Source: Nitrosopumilus ureiphilus
GTDB lineage: Archaea > Thermoproteota > Nitrososphaeria > Nitrososphaerales > Nitrosopumilaceae
Assembly (NCBI RefSeq): GCF_013407185.1
Contig: NZ_CP026995.1
Coordinates: 871,578 to 935,577, forward strand
Reading direction: 5' to 3'
Length of the DNA: 64,000 bases
Shown: positions 51,647 through 60,743 of the stretch, piece after piece
How positions within the stretch are numbered: position 1 is the first letter of the stretch
Layout of the letters: each line of letters opens with the position of its first letter
Notes under the pieces: model-generated
Databases searched by the model: none
Told to the model about the DNA's origin: nothing
Seen by the model: only the letters and a program-made list of their open reading frames with translations
Made by a program: the position numbers and the translations under genes

Positions 51647-51751
51647 TTGGAATCAAAGAAAAAACAATTTTGTGGTTATTGTCCTGAAGATAAATGTCTT
51701 TTAGATTGTAAAATATGTAATCCAAAATTAGGTAAAGGTTGTAATTGTTAG
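51647..51751 (+). CDS. Cys-rich miniprotein (34 aa)
   Basis: A TTG-started frame between in-frame stops reads ESKKKQFCGYCPEDKC, LLDCKICNPK and GKGCNC. Seven Cys in 34 residues include two CxxC pairs and a final CxC. It probably binds zinc or iron. It lies in a short gap between the UPF0060 remnant and the secreted coiled-coil protein. Confidence 0.55.
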   Translation: MESKKKQFCGYCPEDKCLLDCKICNPKLGKGCNC

Positions 51752-51780
51752 AGAAAAAAAGTGTGATTTTTTAATTTAGT

Positions 51781-52677
51781 TTATTCTTCTCTTGGGATCT
51801 TTCCTTTCTCATTGAATTGATCTTGAGTATACGATGTAGCATTTCCATATTGGATATTCAAATTCTTGTTTAGTCCCATAATCTCATTTTGAGTTACTTT
51901 AGCTTTTTCTTGGAATATTTTCATAGCATCTAAAGATGATTTGCCTTCATCTAATGCATTTTCCTTGGCATCATGTGCCTCTTTTGTTATTTTTTCTGTA
52001 AACAAGAACTGTTGCCAAAATATTCCTCTGAAAGAACTATCTACTTCCTGTATGAATCTATAAAATACATTTCTAGGACTATAGTACTCCATTCTTTTTT
52101 CAGAATCTTTCAAGTCTTTTTGTAGTTCTGCTTCTGCTTGTATTCTTTGTTCGTTAATTTGTTGTTGTTCTTTAGCAATTTCTTTTTTCTTTACTTCTAT
52201 TTCCTTTTGCTCTTCAAGTTGTTTAATCATTTTTGAAAAAGGATCTAGTTCAACATTTCCATCAGTTACTTTAGGGATCTGTTCTATTGGGTTGGTAATT
52301 TTTAATTGCTTTGTTGGTAGACTCTCTGATACTTGATATATTATTTGAGCATCTGTGAATCTGTTATCTTTTTTTGCATAAACCGTAATGGTGTATTCTC
52401 CTATTTCTGCAGGTATCATAGATGTTACATAGAATTGACCTGTAGAATTAGTTGAGGTTTTTATTTTTTCAGAAGGAAAATTGACCTGAATTTGTACATC
52501 TGAAACAGGGGTTTTGTCCAATGTGAATGCATTGCCACTTACAAATGGATACTGACCTGCCTCAAATTCAGATAAACTGTTAATGGTAAATACAAAGTCA
52601 TCAGTAGCCCATGCAGAATTAGCTAAAAACAAACCTAACATGAATGAAAATAATAACATGTAAGTAATTTTGAACAT
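51781..52677 (-). CDS. Secreted protein with Ig-like domain and coiled coil
   Basis: Signal peptide (MFKITYMLLFSFMLGLFLAN), then a transthyretin/Ig-like beta domain (about 25-125: NSLSEFEAGQYPFVSGNAFT ... GEYTITVYAKKDNR). A long Gln/Glu/Lys-rich coiled coil spans about 140-195. The last 100 residues (SPRNVFYRFIQEVDS ... NLNIQYGNAT...FNEKGKIPREE) match the C-terminus of the protein at 53691. The two probably assemble together on the cell surface. Confidence 0.72.
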   Translation of the reverse strand: MFKITYMLLFSFMLGLFLANSAWATDDFVFTINSLSEFEAGQYPFVSGNAFTLDKTPVSDVQIQVNFPSEKIKTSTNSTGQFYVTSMIPAEIGEYTITVYAKKDNRFTDAQIIYQVSESLPTKQLKITNPIEQIPKVTDGNVELDPFSKMIKQLEEQKEIEVKKKEIAKEQQQINEQRIQAEAELQKDLKDSEKRMEYYSPRNVFYRFIQEVDSSFRGIFWQQFLFTEKITKEAHDAKENALDEGKSSLDAMKIFQEKAKVTQNEIMGLNKNLNIQYGNATSYTQDQFNEKGKIPREE

Positions 52678-52780
52678 GAATTGGTTTGGAAAAAATGAAA
52701 TTAATTCCCAATATCCAAAAATATGATCAATTTATTGTAAATTTGTAGAGTCGGATCGAAGATTGTATCAATCTTTAAAA

Positions 52781-53551
52781 TCAAGCTACTGTGATTGATA
52801 AAACTTTGGGTTCACTTAGAGGAGTTGAATTTTTTATGTTATCCCATACAAAAACTGTAGCTTTGTAAGTTCCTTGAGATTCGGGTGTCCATGACAGAGA
52901 CACATCGAATTTTTGTTTACTGACAAGCATTCCCGAAATCCACGATATTGAAATCACTTGCTCAGAATCATTTTGAATTTGTACAAAGTAAGTAAATGGT
53001 TGATTTTGTTCATTATTATTAATGACATCCGCTGAAATTTGGACAGGTGTTTCATCAGATGCATATTTTAACGGATTGCCTATTCTATCTGTTAATTGGA
53101 TCTGGTCTGTATCGATTATTTCTTTAAAATTTGATTTTATGTGTTGACTTGCAAGTATCTTTTCTTCTTTTTCACTGTGTTGAATTGTAGAACCATTTGA
53201 AGAAAAATCAAAATAAGTAAATTCCATAGTTGCCACATCGTTAAGATATAGTTGGGCAGAGTATAACCCATTACTGGTAAAATTTTCATCAACATCCAAA
53301 TTTATTTGAAAATTGCCCTCATAGTCAGACCGTGTTGTTTCAAGTACCACAAAATTATTTTCCGAGTCCCTAATGATTATTGAAACTGGTTCATTAACAT
53401 CCAAATCTCCCACTGTTCCAGAAAAGACTACCGTCTCTCCTTTTTGATAAAGAAGTTTATCTGAGAAAATAGATTCCACGTCTGCATAAGCAGGAATGCT
53501 TCCAGAAATTATTGTAACAGCCAATGCAAGAATAAGGAATTGTTTGAACAT
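52781..53551 (-). CDS. Secreted Ig-like protein with C-terminal VQIQN domain
   Basis: The signal peptide (MFKQFLILALAVTIISGSIPAYA) is followed by a beta domain (about 28-115: YQKGETVVFSGTVGDLDVNE). The C-terminal 85 residues (FTYFVQIQNDSEQVISISWI ... GTYKATVFVWDNI) match the end of the protein at 1016-2095. No anchor is visible. It lies between the two coiled-coil paralogues on the same strand but with spacers large enough for separate promoters. Confidence 0.72.
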   Translation of the reverse strand: MFKQFLILALAVTIISGSIPAYADVESIFSDKLLYQKGETVVFSGTVGDLDVNEPVSIIIRDSENNFVVLETTRSDYEGNFQINLDVDENFTSNGLYSAQLYLNDVATMEFTYFDFSSNGSTIQHSEKEEKILASQHIKSNFKEIIDTDQIQLTDRIGNPLKYASDETPVQISADVINNNEQNQPFTYFVQIQNDSEQVISISWISGMLVSKQKFDVSLSWTPESQGTYKATVFVWDNIKNSTPLSEPKVLSITVA

Positions 53552-53690
53552 GTTCTGTTATTGTTTTTTAAATCTAAAATTTACGGTATAAAACAAAGTA
53601 ATTTTGAAAATCAACATAAACTAAGTCGGATTGATGATTGTATCAGGCAATAAAGTTATGAAACAATATTTCTAAAAAAAGAAAAAGTAG

Positions 53691-54323
53691 TTAATCGTAC
53701 CTTGGTAGTTTTCCATACTTGTCAAAGGTAGATTGAACTGTATTGTCTGCTAATCCGTGTTTTATGTTGAGGTCTTTTGTAATGTCTATTAGTTGCACTC
53801 TTTTGACGGCACCTGCATTGTGATATGCCTCTCTTGCTTCTTGAAGTGAACCGCCATTATCTAGAACTGATTTCATTGCTTTTCGTGCCTCAGATACCTT
53901 TTGTTGCTGAAAATTGAACATATCCCAATACACTAACTGAGTATCAGCAGGTTTTGAAGACACAAAACTGGTAAAGGATGCCTTTGGTGTATGATCTTTG
54001 TATTTGTCATTCATTCTGTCAAGTTCTTTGTTTAGTTCTTGCTTTGCAACGGCTCTTTGTTGATCAATGAATTTTTGGTGTTCTTGTTGTTTTTTCTTTT
54101 CATCTTTGATTTCCGCCATTTGTTTTTTCATCAGCTCTATCTTTTCAAGTATTGACTTTGCAACAGGATCTTTGTTAATTTGTTCAGCGTTTCTTACTGT
54201 AAAATCATTATCTTGCATTGTTTGTGCAAATGCTTGAACCGATTCATTTACTGAAACAGTTGATAATAACATGATTCCAAATATTGTGCTATAGATTACA
54301 TGTTTTGAATTATTCCTAGTCAT
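53691..54323 (-). CDS. Secreted coiled-coil protein
   Basis: The 210-residue protein has a signal peptide (about 1-32), a Lys/Gln/Glu-rich coiled coil (about 50-105: KKQMAEIKDEKKKQQEHQK) and a helical C-terminal domain (VYWDMFNFQQQKVSEARKAM ... DLNIKHGL...FDKYGKLPRYD). It is a paralogue of the C-terminal two-thirds of the protein at 51781 but has no Ig-like domain. Confidence 0.7.
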   Translation of the reverse strand: MTRNNSKHVIYSTIFGIMLLSTVSVNESVQAFAQTMQDNDFTVRNAEQINKDPVAKSILEKIELMKKQMAEIKDEKKKQQEHQKFIDQQRAVAKQELNKELDRMNDKYKDHTPKASFTSFVSSKPADTQLVYWDMFNFQQQKVSEARKAMKSVLDNGGSLQEAREAYHNAGAVKRVQLIDITKDLNIKHGLADNTVQSTFDKYGKLPRYD

Positions 54324-54409
54324 TGCACATAATTTTTTATTTTTTTATTTAGTGATTATTAACAATAAAATAGTAATCTTAATCTACAATAAAATTAATT
54401 ACGTGCAGT

Positions 54410-54434
54410 TCAAATTCAATCTTGTATCATAAAG
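54410..54434 (+). promoter_or_regulatory. 25-bp repeated upstream element (copy 1)
   Basis: A 25-base stretch starting TCAAATTCAATCTTGTATC ends 6 bases before the ATG at 54441. It is identical to 56819-56843 upstream of the TSP3 paralogue at 56875. A looser copy is at 58430. It may be a regulator site. Confidence 0.6.
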
Positions 54435-54440
54435 TTCTAA

Positions 54441-55226
54441 ATGCAAACTATGATGAAAAAAACATTGCAAACTAGAACTGATAAGTTTGGATTATTAGCT
54501 ATTGTGATTGGTATTGTTTCTAGTGTGTGGATTTTTGGATTTGCAGACGATGTTTTTAGTGTGTTTCAAGCTGGTTCAGATGAGATTTCTGATGTGCTGT
54601 TTTATGAAAACTTTCTTGAGCAAAGAGAATCATCTATTGCTGAAAATGTTCTTCAAGAAAATATTCTACTTCCACCTTCTCAACCTGTCTTGAGTGAACC
54701 TACACCATCAAATTCTAAAAAGAAACCAGAATCAATTCAATCAGTACCTGAAGAATCTATAATTCAACATGTTGAGAATGAGATAAAACAAGTTGAACCC
54801 AAAATGTCTCTTGAGAAAAAAATAATGCAATTAGAAAAGCAAACTTTCATTCTTTCTGGTGATGGGAGTGGCTATGAGGGTGCAGTACATTTGTCTGAAC
54901 ACGCACGACTGAATTTTGAATTAAATCCAGTTTCAGGTACAAAACTAGATGAATTTAATATTAAAAGTGGAACTCTCATTGTTGGTGGTCATACTTTTGT
55001 AATTGGGGGTGGCTCTGTAATTTTGGATCAAGGTATAATTTCAATTAGTATCGAACATGATGATCATAGAGATCCATATCTTGATATGACTGGAACTGTA
55101 CAGGGTTCAATCATAAATGATGAAGACCTTGCCATTTCTTTTGAGAATCAATTACTTGGATTGACAAAAGAAGACCAAACCCCAATACATCTATCTCTTG
55201 AGTTAACAATGAAAATTAAGGATTAA
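54441..55226 (+). CDS. Hypothetical exported or anchored protein
   Basis: An N-terminal hydrophobic segment (about 18-37: FGLLAIVIGIVSSVWIFGFA) follows a basic start. A Pro/Ser/Glu-rich linker and a short coiled coil lead to a beta domain (about 135-255: FILSGDGSGYEGAVHLSEHA RL..., GTLIVGGHTFVIGGGSVILD). No family is recognised. It is divergent from the coiled-coil gene and carries the repeated 25-bp element at its start. Confidence 0.65.
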   Translation: MQTMMKKTLQTRTDKFGLLAIVIGIVSSVWIFGFADDVFSVFQAGSDEISDVLFYENFLEQRESSIAENVLQENILLPPSQPVLSEPTPSNSKKKPESIQSVPEESIIQHVENEIKQVEPKMSLEKKIMQLEKQTFILSGDGSGYEGAVHLSEHARLNFELNPVSGTKLDEFNIKSGTLIVGGHTFVIGGGSVILDQGIISISIEHDDHRDPYLDMTGTVQGSIINDEDLAISFENQLLGLTKEDQTPIHLSLELTMKIKD

Positions 55227-55241
55227 CTAGATATTCTCAAA

Positions 55242-55451
55242 GTGTCAAGATTGGTGTTTCTGTGTAATAACAAATGTGACAATTTCAAACTTGATGGGAT
55301 TTCCAATAAACTAAGTTATGGAAATGGTTTCAAATGGTGTTCGTGCTGTTGTAGATTTTTAAGAATTGATAAATTTCGATGTCCTTGCTGTAATGCTACT
55401 CTCAGATCTAGTCCTAAAAATAAGATTAATAGACGATTAGGGTTTCTCTAG
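55242..55451 (+). CDS. Small zinc-finger protein, paralogue of 49117
   Basis: GTG start at 55242. Cys pairs are in LCNNKCDNF, WCSCCCRFLRI and RCPCCNATLRSSPKNK with a basic tail (NKINRRLGFL). The order and spacing match the protein at 49117-49332. It lies 15 bases after the previous gene and overlaps the end of the convergent membrane-protein gene by 15 bases. Confidence 0.7.
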   Translation: MSRLVFLCNNKCDNFKLDGISNKLSYGNGFKWCSCCCRFLRIDKFRCPCCNATLRSSPKNKINRRLGFL

Positions 55452-55817
55452 ATGATTTTTCTTTTTCCTCATTATTCCAAAAAAGAAACTGATTAGAATA
55501 CCTAACATAATTACGGATAAAACCAAATCAAATGAATCATCATCAAATGGTAATAGTTCTTGGAGTGCTTCAATTCCTAAATATATTGTAAATAATGAAA
55601 ATGCAACTGCAATAAATTTTAGTTGAGACATTCGTGTCTTTTTGTAAGCTGATATTGCCATTATTGTCAAAAGTATGGAGAAACATGCAATGGCAACAGT
55701 AACAGAACCTGCAACCAAATCATCTTGTGTGACGATATCTATTGGGTCATCAAATGGATTAAAGTAATCAAGTTGTAATGAAATTTTTGATAGAAACGAT
55801 AACTGAGAGTTAAACAT
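55437..55817 (-). CDS. Three-helix membrane protein linked to a wHTH regulator
   Basis: The 126-residue protein has membrane segments at about 36-57, 68-85 and 98-117 (LVLSVIMLGILISFFFGIM) and ends with a basic tail (RKKKNHLEKP). Its start lies 18 bases after the stop of the winged-helix gene. Pairs of a small membrane protein and a tandem wHTH protein are common in archaea, and the membrane protein may sense the signal; this is inference. Confidence 0.65.
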   Translation of the reverse strand: MFNSQLSFLSKISLQLDYFNPFDDPIDIVTQDDLVAGSVTVAIACFSILLTIMAISAYKKTRMSQLKFIAVAFSLFTIYLGIEALQELLPFDDDSFDLVLSVIMLGILISFFFGIMRKKKNHLEKP

Positions 55818-55835
55818 TCTATCTAGTACCTATAA

Positions 55836-56360
55836 TTATTTTTCATCAAATGCTGAAAATACATCTGTCATGTTACTAATCATAGCGTTCCATACAGTTG
55901 ATTTACATTTGTTAAGATTGCTTAATACATTGTTTCGGTCTCTTAGACGATATACTGTATATTTTCCAGAATATTCTGTTTGAACAACTTGTAATTCTAT
56001 TAGTCTTTTCATGTGCCAACTTATTGTGGATGATGATAATCCAATTCCCTGAGCTATTTCTTGATGTGTGGATGGTTCATGCTGAATCAAAAATATTACA
56101 ATATTTCGTGGAGAATCCAAATTCAATACTGAAAGGATTTCATCATCAGACTCGTTGATATGGTAATAATTTTTGTAAAATTTTGTTTTAGTTGATTTGA
56201 TTTTTCCCTCTCTTTCAAGCATAGTAAGATAGTATTGAACAGTCCCCATGGAAAACCCTAGATTGTTTTTGATTTTTCTGAGATGAGAGCTAGGATTATT
56301 CGTAATAAAGTCTAAAATCTTATCCTTGGGGGATTCTAAAATCTCATCCATGCATATCAT
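55836..56360 (-). CDS. Tandem winged-helix transcriptional regulator
   Basis: The 174-residue protein has two winged-helix domains. The first, about 10-70, includes HLRKIKNNLGFSMGTVQYYL; the second, about 85-145, includes THQEIAQGIGLSSSTISWHM and a wing VVQTEYSGKYTVYRL. This is the ArsR/MarR-like layout of many archaeal regulators. It is divergent from the TSP3 paralogue at 56875, whose upstream region has the 25-bp repeat, a possible target. Confidence 0.85.
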   Translation of the reverse strand: MICMDEILESPKDKILDFITNNPSSHLRKIKNNLGFSMGTVQYYLTMLEREGKIKSTKTKFYKNYYHINESDDEILSVLNLDSPRNIVIFLIQHEPSTHQEIAQGIGLSSSTISWHMKRLIELQVVQTEYSGKYTVYRLRDRNNVLSNLNKCKSTVWNAMISNMTDVFSAFDEK

Positions 56361-56818
56361 TCACAAAATCACAGATTTAACCTATTCTACAAATTATTAC
56401 AGTTTTTTGATAAACTTTTTTCTCTTAGATCTAGACTTGTACCATACAATGTTTTAATCCGACTATCATAATGTTTCAGGGTAGGAAATCCATGCATTAT
56501 TTGTACGATCAATACGGTGTTTTCGTCTTTCCTTCCTAAATTATGATTTTTTATTGAATTAGTATGATACAAGATTCAATATGACCAAAAATTGGATGAC
56601 AATTATTTTAAGAATTTTTTATGCCATATATTATGGCTCTAAAATGATTTCTTTTAGTAGACATTGAATATTTTAAAAGAATTTTTTAGATTCTTATCTA
56701 GAAATCTGGAGGAAATCTCATCAAAACTAACAATGTCTAAATTATTTCAACTAAAAGAAAAATCTGGCAAAATTCATCTCTTTGTAAAACAATAATTTTC
56801 TCTCTTTTGCCTCGTCTC

Positions 56819-56843
56819 TCAAATTCAATCTTGTATCATAAAG
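56819..56843 (+). promoter_or_regulatory. 25-bp repeated upstream element (copy 2)
   Basis: Identical to 54410-54434. It lies just upstream of TATTAAAAATT (about 56848-56858), a TATA-like sequence about 25 bases before the TTG start at 56875. The rest of 56361-56818 holds no convincing gene. Confidence 0.6.
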
Positions 56844-56874
56844 AAAGTATATTAAAAATTGTGTGAAATATTAA

Positions 56875-58353
56875 TTGATAAATAAATCTGGTATAATTGC
56901 AATCTCTGCTATTTTGATAATATCTATTTCACTTGTTTTGATCAATTCTAAAGAGATCTCTATTACAAGACTACCTAATTTTGATGCTGATCAGGATAGC
57001 GTTGTTGACAATTTTGATAATTGCCCTAAAATAAAAAACAGCGATCAGACTGACTTTGACAAAGACACACTAGGTAATCCGTGTGATCTTGATGATGATA
57101 ATGATGGTGTTGTTGATAAATTAGATGCATTTGATACTGATCCTACCGAGTGGGCAGACTTTGACTTTGATGGAACCGGTTCTATACTTGACAAAGATGA
57201 TGATAATGATGGGATTTTAGATGATAAAGATTCAACGCCTAGTCCCATATCTGAAAAACTAATACAACAATATATGACCGAAATCGAGAGTTGTGTTTTA
57301 GCAGATGATGCTAATTCTTTTTTATGTTATGGGAATTTCTTTGATTCTTTGGTAAAAAATGAATCAAATAATGAAAATGCTTTGAAGTTAGCATTAGCAT
57401 TATCTAAAATCAATGCTATAGGCGGCTGCCATTTTATTTCTCATGTGGTAGGACATGCAGTTTTTGATGAAACTTTGAATGTTTCTCAAAACTTTGACTT
57501 TGATGCTTCTTTATGTCGAGGGGGTTATTATCATGGGATTATGGGGGCATTTTTTCACAATCTGAAAGAAAACAATAAACCCATTTCTGATAACTATAAA
57601 GTAATCTGCGATGATCTTATGGGAACCTCAAATTATAGTGACTGCATACACGGATTGGGACATGGATTAATAAATTACAATCCCGCTAATTTAGAATCAG
57701 CTATTGAATATTGTCATCAAATGTCATATTTTCAATACTATTCATGTACAGCAGGAGTGATGATGCAATATACTGATAATCAATTAACCGAGTTTGGGGC
57801 GACTAAAGAAAATCTTTCTGACATGTGTTCTGAATCAAAATTAAATAAATTTACTTTTAATATGTGCAGTAAGAATATTGGAATAAGTTTGGCATTTCAT
57901 AATAATCATGATCTGAATAAATCTTCTAAATTTTGTCAAATGATAGAAAATGAAAAAGGCAGTGAAATTTGTCTTGAACAATTAAAGAAAGAAATTTTAA
58001 AAGACGAACTAGGTACGCAAACACAATTTACAGAAAATGAAAAAACAAAGTTTCAACCCCAATGGATAAAACAAGGGGATGGAAAATGGATAGTTGATTT
58101 TAATTCCAAGGCTGTAATTTCTGATTTTGAATATGTTGAAGGAATCAAAATGATGCAATTTTCTTTTGATGTGCCTGAAATGATCAAAATTTATGCTTGG
58201 AATGAACTATTACCCGAAAAATTAATTGTCACAATTAATGGAGAGCATGAAAGAAATGTTGTGATAAAACGTGATACAGTTGAACCAATTACATCCATCA
58301 TGATTTCCCCTGATGTGTCTGGAACAGTTTTGATCGTACCCTTACCCGAGTAA
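56875..58353 (+). CDS. Secreted TSP3-repeat protein, paralogue of 47345
   Basis: TTG start at 56875 giving [20 protein letters not shown], a signal peptide or anchor. TSP3 calcium repeats cover about 38-122 ([29 protein letters not shown]). The following domain keeps [41 protein letters not shown] and GVMMQYTDN of its paralogue at the same spacing. A C-terminal beta domain ends the protein. The identical placement of His and Cys across diverged sequences suggests selection on a metal or active site. It has fewer TSP3 repeats than the first paralogue. Confidence 0.8.
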   Translation: MINKSGIIAISAILIISISLVLINSKEISITRLPNFDADQDSVVDNFDNCPKIKNSDQTDFDKDTLGNPCDLDDDNDGVVDKLDAFDTDPTEWADFDFDGTGSILDKDDDNDGILDDKDSTPSPISEKLIQQYMTEIESCVLADDANSFLCYGNFFDSLVKNESNNENALKLALALSKINAIGGCHFISHVVGHAVFDETLNVSQNFDFDASLCRGGYYHGIMGAFFHNLKENNKPISDNYKVICDDLMGTSNYSDCIHGLGHGLINYNPANLESAIEYCHQMSYFQYYSCTAGVMMQYTDNQLTEFGATKENLSDMCSESKLNKFTFNMCSKNIGISLAFHNNHDLNKSSKFCQMIENEKGSEICLEQLKKEILKDELGTQTQFTENEKTKFQPQWIKQGDGKWIVDFNSKAVISDFEYVEGIKMMQFSFDVPEMIKIYAWNELLPEKLIVTINGEHERNVVIKRDTVEPITSIMISPDVSGTVLIVPLPE

Positions 58354-58429
58354 TGAAGTAAAAAAATCAACAATTGTTTCAATGATATTTTTCATGTTGT
58401 GCTTTACAAAATTTGTATTTAATCTTAAA

Positions 58430-58454
58430 TCAAATTCAAACTTGTATTATAACA
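58430..58454 (+). repeat. Diverged copy of the 25-bp element
   Basis: It differs from 54410-54434 at three positions (for example TCAAATTCAAACTTGTAT). It follows the TSP3 gene and no gene begins soon after it, so it may be a relic. The spacer 58354-59053 otherwise shows only the GC-rich element at 58753-58854 and a hairpin at 58907-58930. Confidence 0.45.
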
Positions 58455-58752
58455 TATAGAAAGAATTGCCAAATGCATGATTTTGTGTTTAGAGATTCAG
58501 AAAATTGGGAAAAACAATATTTTGCTATCTAAAATGTTAGAATACTGTGAAATGACTGTTTAGAATCCGTGAAATTCAGATCATTGGTGTTTCATCTTGT
58601 AGATTGTTTTCCAAGCTAATCTGTCTATGTTGACACAAGGTTCTGCAGATATCATACGATGTATCTTCCAATGGGAAGAGAATTCATATTTTTTGAGATT
58701 TGAATCCATTAGAAACTCTTCTTATATAATTTTATTTTATTTTGGAATCTGA

Positions 58753-58854
58753 TTAGAACTTCACAAGCCTGAATCCGGTCGGGTCCGAACTGCCTAACAT
58801 GTGCTGTGGCGTTGAAAAATTTGACCACGCCCTTTCCCGGCGGCTTAACATCAT
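58753..58854 (-). other. GC-rich island: candidate RNA or micropeptide
   Basis: Within AT-rich spacer, 58765-58846 is about 56% G+C (46 of 82 by count). AAGCC and GGCTT at its ends are complementary, and GGCGT/ACGCC inside can form a hairpin, as in a small RNA. On the minus strand the same bases encode a 33-residue frame starting MMLSRRERAWSNFSTPQH and ending FRLVKF. I cannot tell which is real. Confidence 0.35.
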
Positions 58855-59053
58855 ATAATAAGAAAATATTTAGAAATTACTGATTCGAATTCATCAAAAA
58901 ATCAATACTCAAAATGAGCTGTTTTTGAGTTTTGTTGTATCTAGGGTTCAAATTGTAATGGAAGCATAATGTTTCGGGGGTAGAAATAAGGACATGCCGT
59001 TTGACCTTTTTTTCATGAAATTCATAATGTGTAATTTAATCACATGACCAAAA

Positions 59054-60256
59054 TCATTTTTGGCTGACAATCTGTTTATTTTTTGTCACAAATACTGATA
59101 ATAGAATAATTGCAGTTATGGTTGTAATCATACTATACCCAAAAGCCACCTGGGAATCAAATGCATCCCACAATAATCCGAAGACCAAATTTGCTACAAG
59201 AAATGATATTCCCACAAAGAGATAGTATATTCCAAATGCAGTACCTCTTAAATTCTCTGAGACATATCTTGATACCATCGTTCTTTGTGTAGTTATTGTC
59301 ATGCCCTGATACAAACCAAAAATGGCCGCCATTGCAAAACCAACCAGAATAAACCCCGTCTCAAAATATCCTATCATCGATGTTATGAAAAATAATCCAA
59401 AACTTGCCAATAGTATCTTTTCAGTACCAATCTTATCTGAAAGAATTCCAGAGGGTATGCCAATCAGAGTATGGGCTATGTTAATCACTACGTAGACTAG
59501 GGGTACAAAGTTTTTCTCAAGGCCTAACTCTGATGATTCTACAAGAATAAATGAAAAATTGAATGCTCCAATAGAGAATACAGTCATGATCAATAAAAAT
59601 AACAAAAATTTTCCATGAAGAACTACCCTAAAGTTTGATAGTATGCTTTGATTCTTTGGAATGATTTTTCTTTCCTTTACATATCGTGCCAAGATAAACA
59701 AGGCAATAACCCCGGGAATTAATGAAAACCAAAAAATGTCCCTTACCTCAAAATAATATAACAAACCAAATGCAATCAATGGCCCAATTATTGCACCTGC
59801 TTGATCCATTGTACGATGCAAACCAAACGCTTTTCCAATATTGACAGGCTCTATGGAGTCTGCAAGTAACGCATCTCTTGGTGATGTTCTTACTCCCTTT
59901 CCAATTCTATCTGTAACCCTGATTCCAAATACGTGTATCCAACTAGCAGACAATGCAAAAAATGGTTTTGCTATGGTGGATAGACCATAACCCAACAGTA
60001 TGAGTGATTTTCTTTTTCCTACCTTATCTGAGATTGTTCCTGAAACAGTTCTTGTGCCATAACCTGCTGCTTCACCCATTCCCTCTACTAGACCCAATAC
60101 TGCTTTTCCTGCCCCAAGATCATCTATGATGAATAATGGTAATATGCCAAATATCATCTCAGATGATGTATCTGTGAAAAAACTTACAAAGCCAAGATTT
60201 CTGACATTTTTCCAACTGTATTTTTTAGATTCTCCTGACATACTTCTTAAAAACAT
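59054..60256 (-). CDS. Major facilitator superfamily transporter
   Basis: The 400-residue protein has about 11-12 membrane helices. MFS loop motifs are visible: TDTSSEMIFGILPLFI near helix 1, GTISDKVGKRKSLIL after helix 2, DRIGKGVRTSPRDALLADS and a second-half SGILSDKIGTEKIL. The DRIGKGVRTSPRDAL type is common in uncharacterised prokaryotic exporters. The substrate is unknown. A second start (MSGESKKYSW) 15 bases in is equally good. Confidence 0.88.
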   Translation of the reverse strand: MFLRSMSGESKKYSWKNVRNLGFVSFFTDTSSEMIFGILPLFIIDDLGAGKAVLGLVEGMGEAAGYGTRTVSGTISDKVGKRKSLILLGYGLSTIAKPFFALSASWIHVFGIRVTDRIGKGVRTSPRDALLADSIEPVNIGKAFGLHRTMDQAGAIIGPLIAFGLLYYFEVRDIFWFSLIPGVIALFILARYVKERKIIPKNQSILSNFRVVLHGKFLLFLLIMTVFSIGAFNFSFILVESSELGLEKNFVPLVYVVINIAHTLIGIPSGILSDKIGTEKILLASFGLFFITSMIGYFETGFILVGFAMAAIFGLYQGMTITTQRTMVSRYVSENLRGTAFGIYYLFVGISFLVANLVFGLLWDAFDSQVAFGYSMITTITAIILLSVFVTKNKQIVSQK

Positions 60257-60290
60257 TAATTGAATATAATAATGAGTTAACCGTAATTAG

Positions 60291-60419
60291 ATGGTGTTTC
60301 AAGTAAAATGCGCTGATTGTGATTGTCTTCCTTCAGAATGTAAAACAAGTAAATCTCAAAAAGATTGTCCTAATTGTACTTGGGATGAATGCTGTTGTTG
60401 GAATACAATTAATTCTTAA
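60291..60419 (+). CDS. Cys-rich miniprotein (42 aa, nine Cys)
   Basis: The ATG at 60291 begins MVFQVKCADCDCLPSEC; later come DCPNC and DECCCWN. Nine cysteines in 42 residues, grouped as CxxCxC, CxxC and CCC, suggest a metal-binding protein. It is divergent from the MFS gene with a 34-base gap. Confidence 0.62.
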   Translation: MVFQVKCADCDCLPSECKTSKSQKDCPNCTWDECCCWNTINS

Positions 60420-60448
60420 TTTATCTCTCAAGAATAAAAGATACAAGT

Positions 60449-60625
60449 TCATAGGAATTGAACCCACTTGCATTTTTTACAACCTAGTAGTTTCATGTCG
60501 AATGAAAGTTTTTCCATGCCGTTGATTGGCTCCATTTTTCCATGATGTAATGTAACTGAATATCCACAATTTTTACAATTTCTACTGGCAGGATCAGCCT
60601 CTATTAATTTTAAGAAATCCTTCAT
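60449..60625 (-). CDS. Zinc-ribbon protein (58 aa)
   Basis: The frame starts MKDFLKLIEADPASRNCKNC, continues GYSVTLHHGKMEP and ends LGCKKCKWVQFL. Two CxxC pairs 32 residues apart, with a His-His between them, form a likely zinc ribbon. An opposite-strand frame overlaps it but lacks any such pattern. Confidence 0.6.
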   Translation of the reverse strand: MKDFLKLIEADPASRNCKNCGYSVTLHHGKMEPINGMEKLSFDMKLLGCKKCKWVQFL

Positions 60626-60743
60626 ATCTCTTATTCAAATAATCTGTTGAATTATTTCTTGATTATTCTGTCTTTTTTATCACTATTCTCCAAGAGTAAA
60701 AGGTTCGAAGTATTTATGAATCTCAGAATTTTATCTTGACTCG

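Noticed and set aside
56387-56572. Minus-strand frame of 61 codons upstream of the winged-helix gene
   Set aside because: Composition is not protein-like and no start signal is visible; probably spacer.
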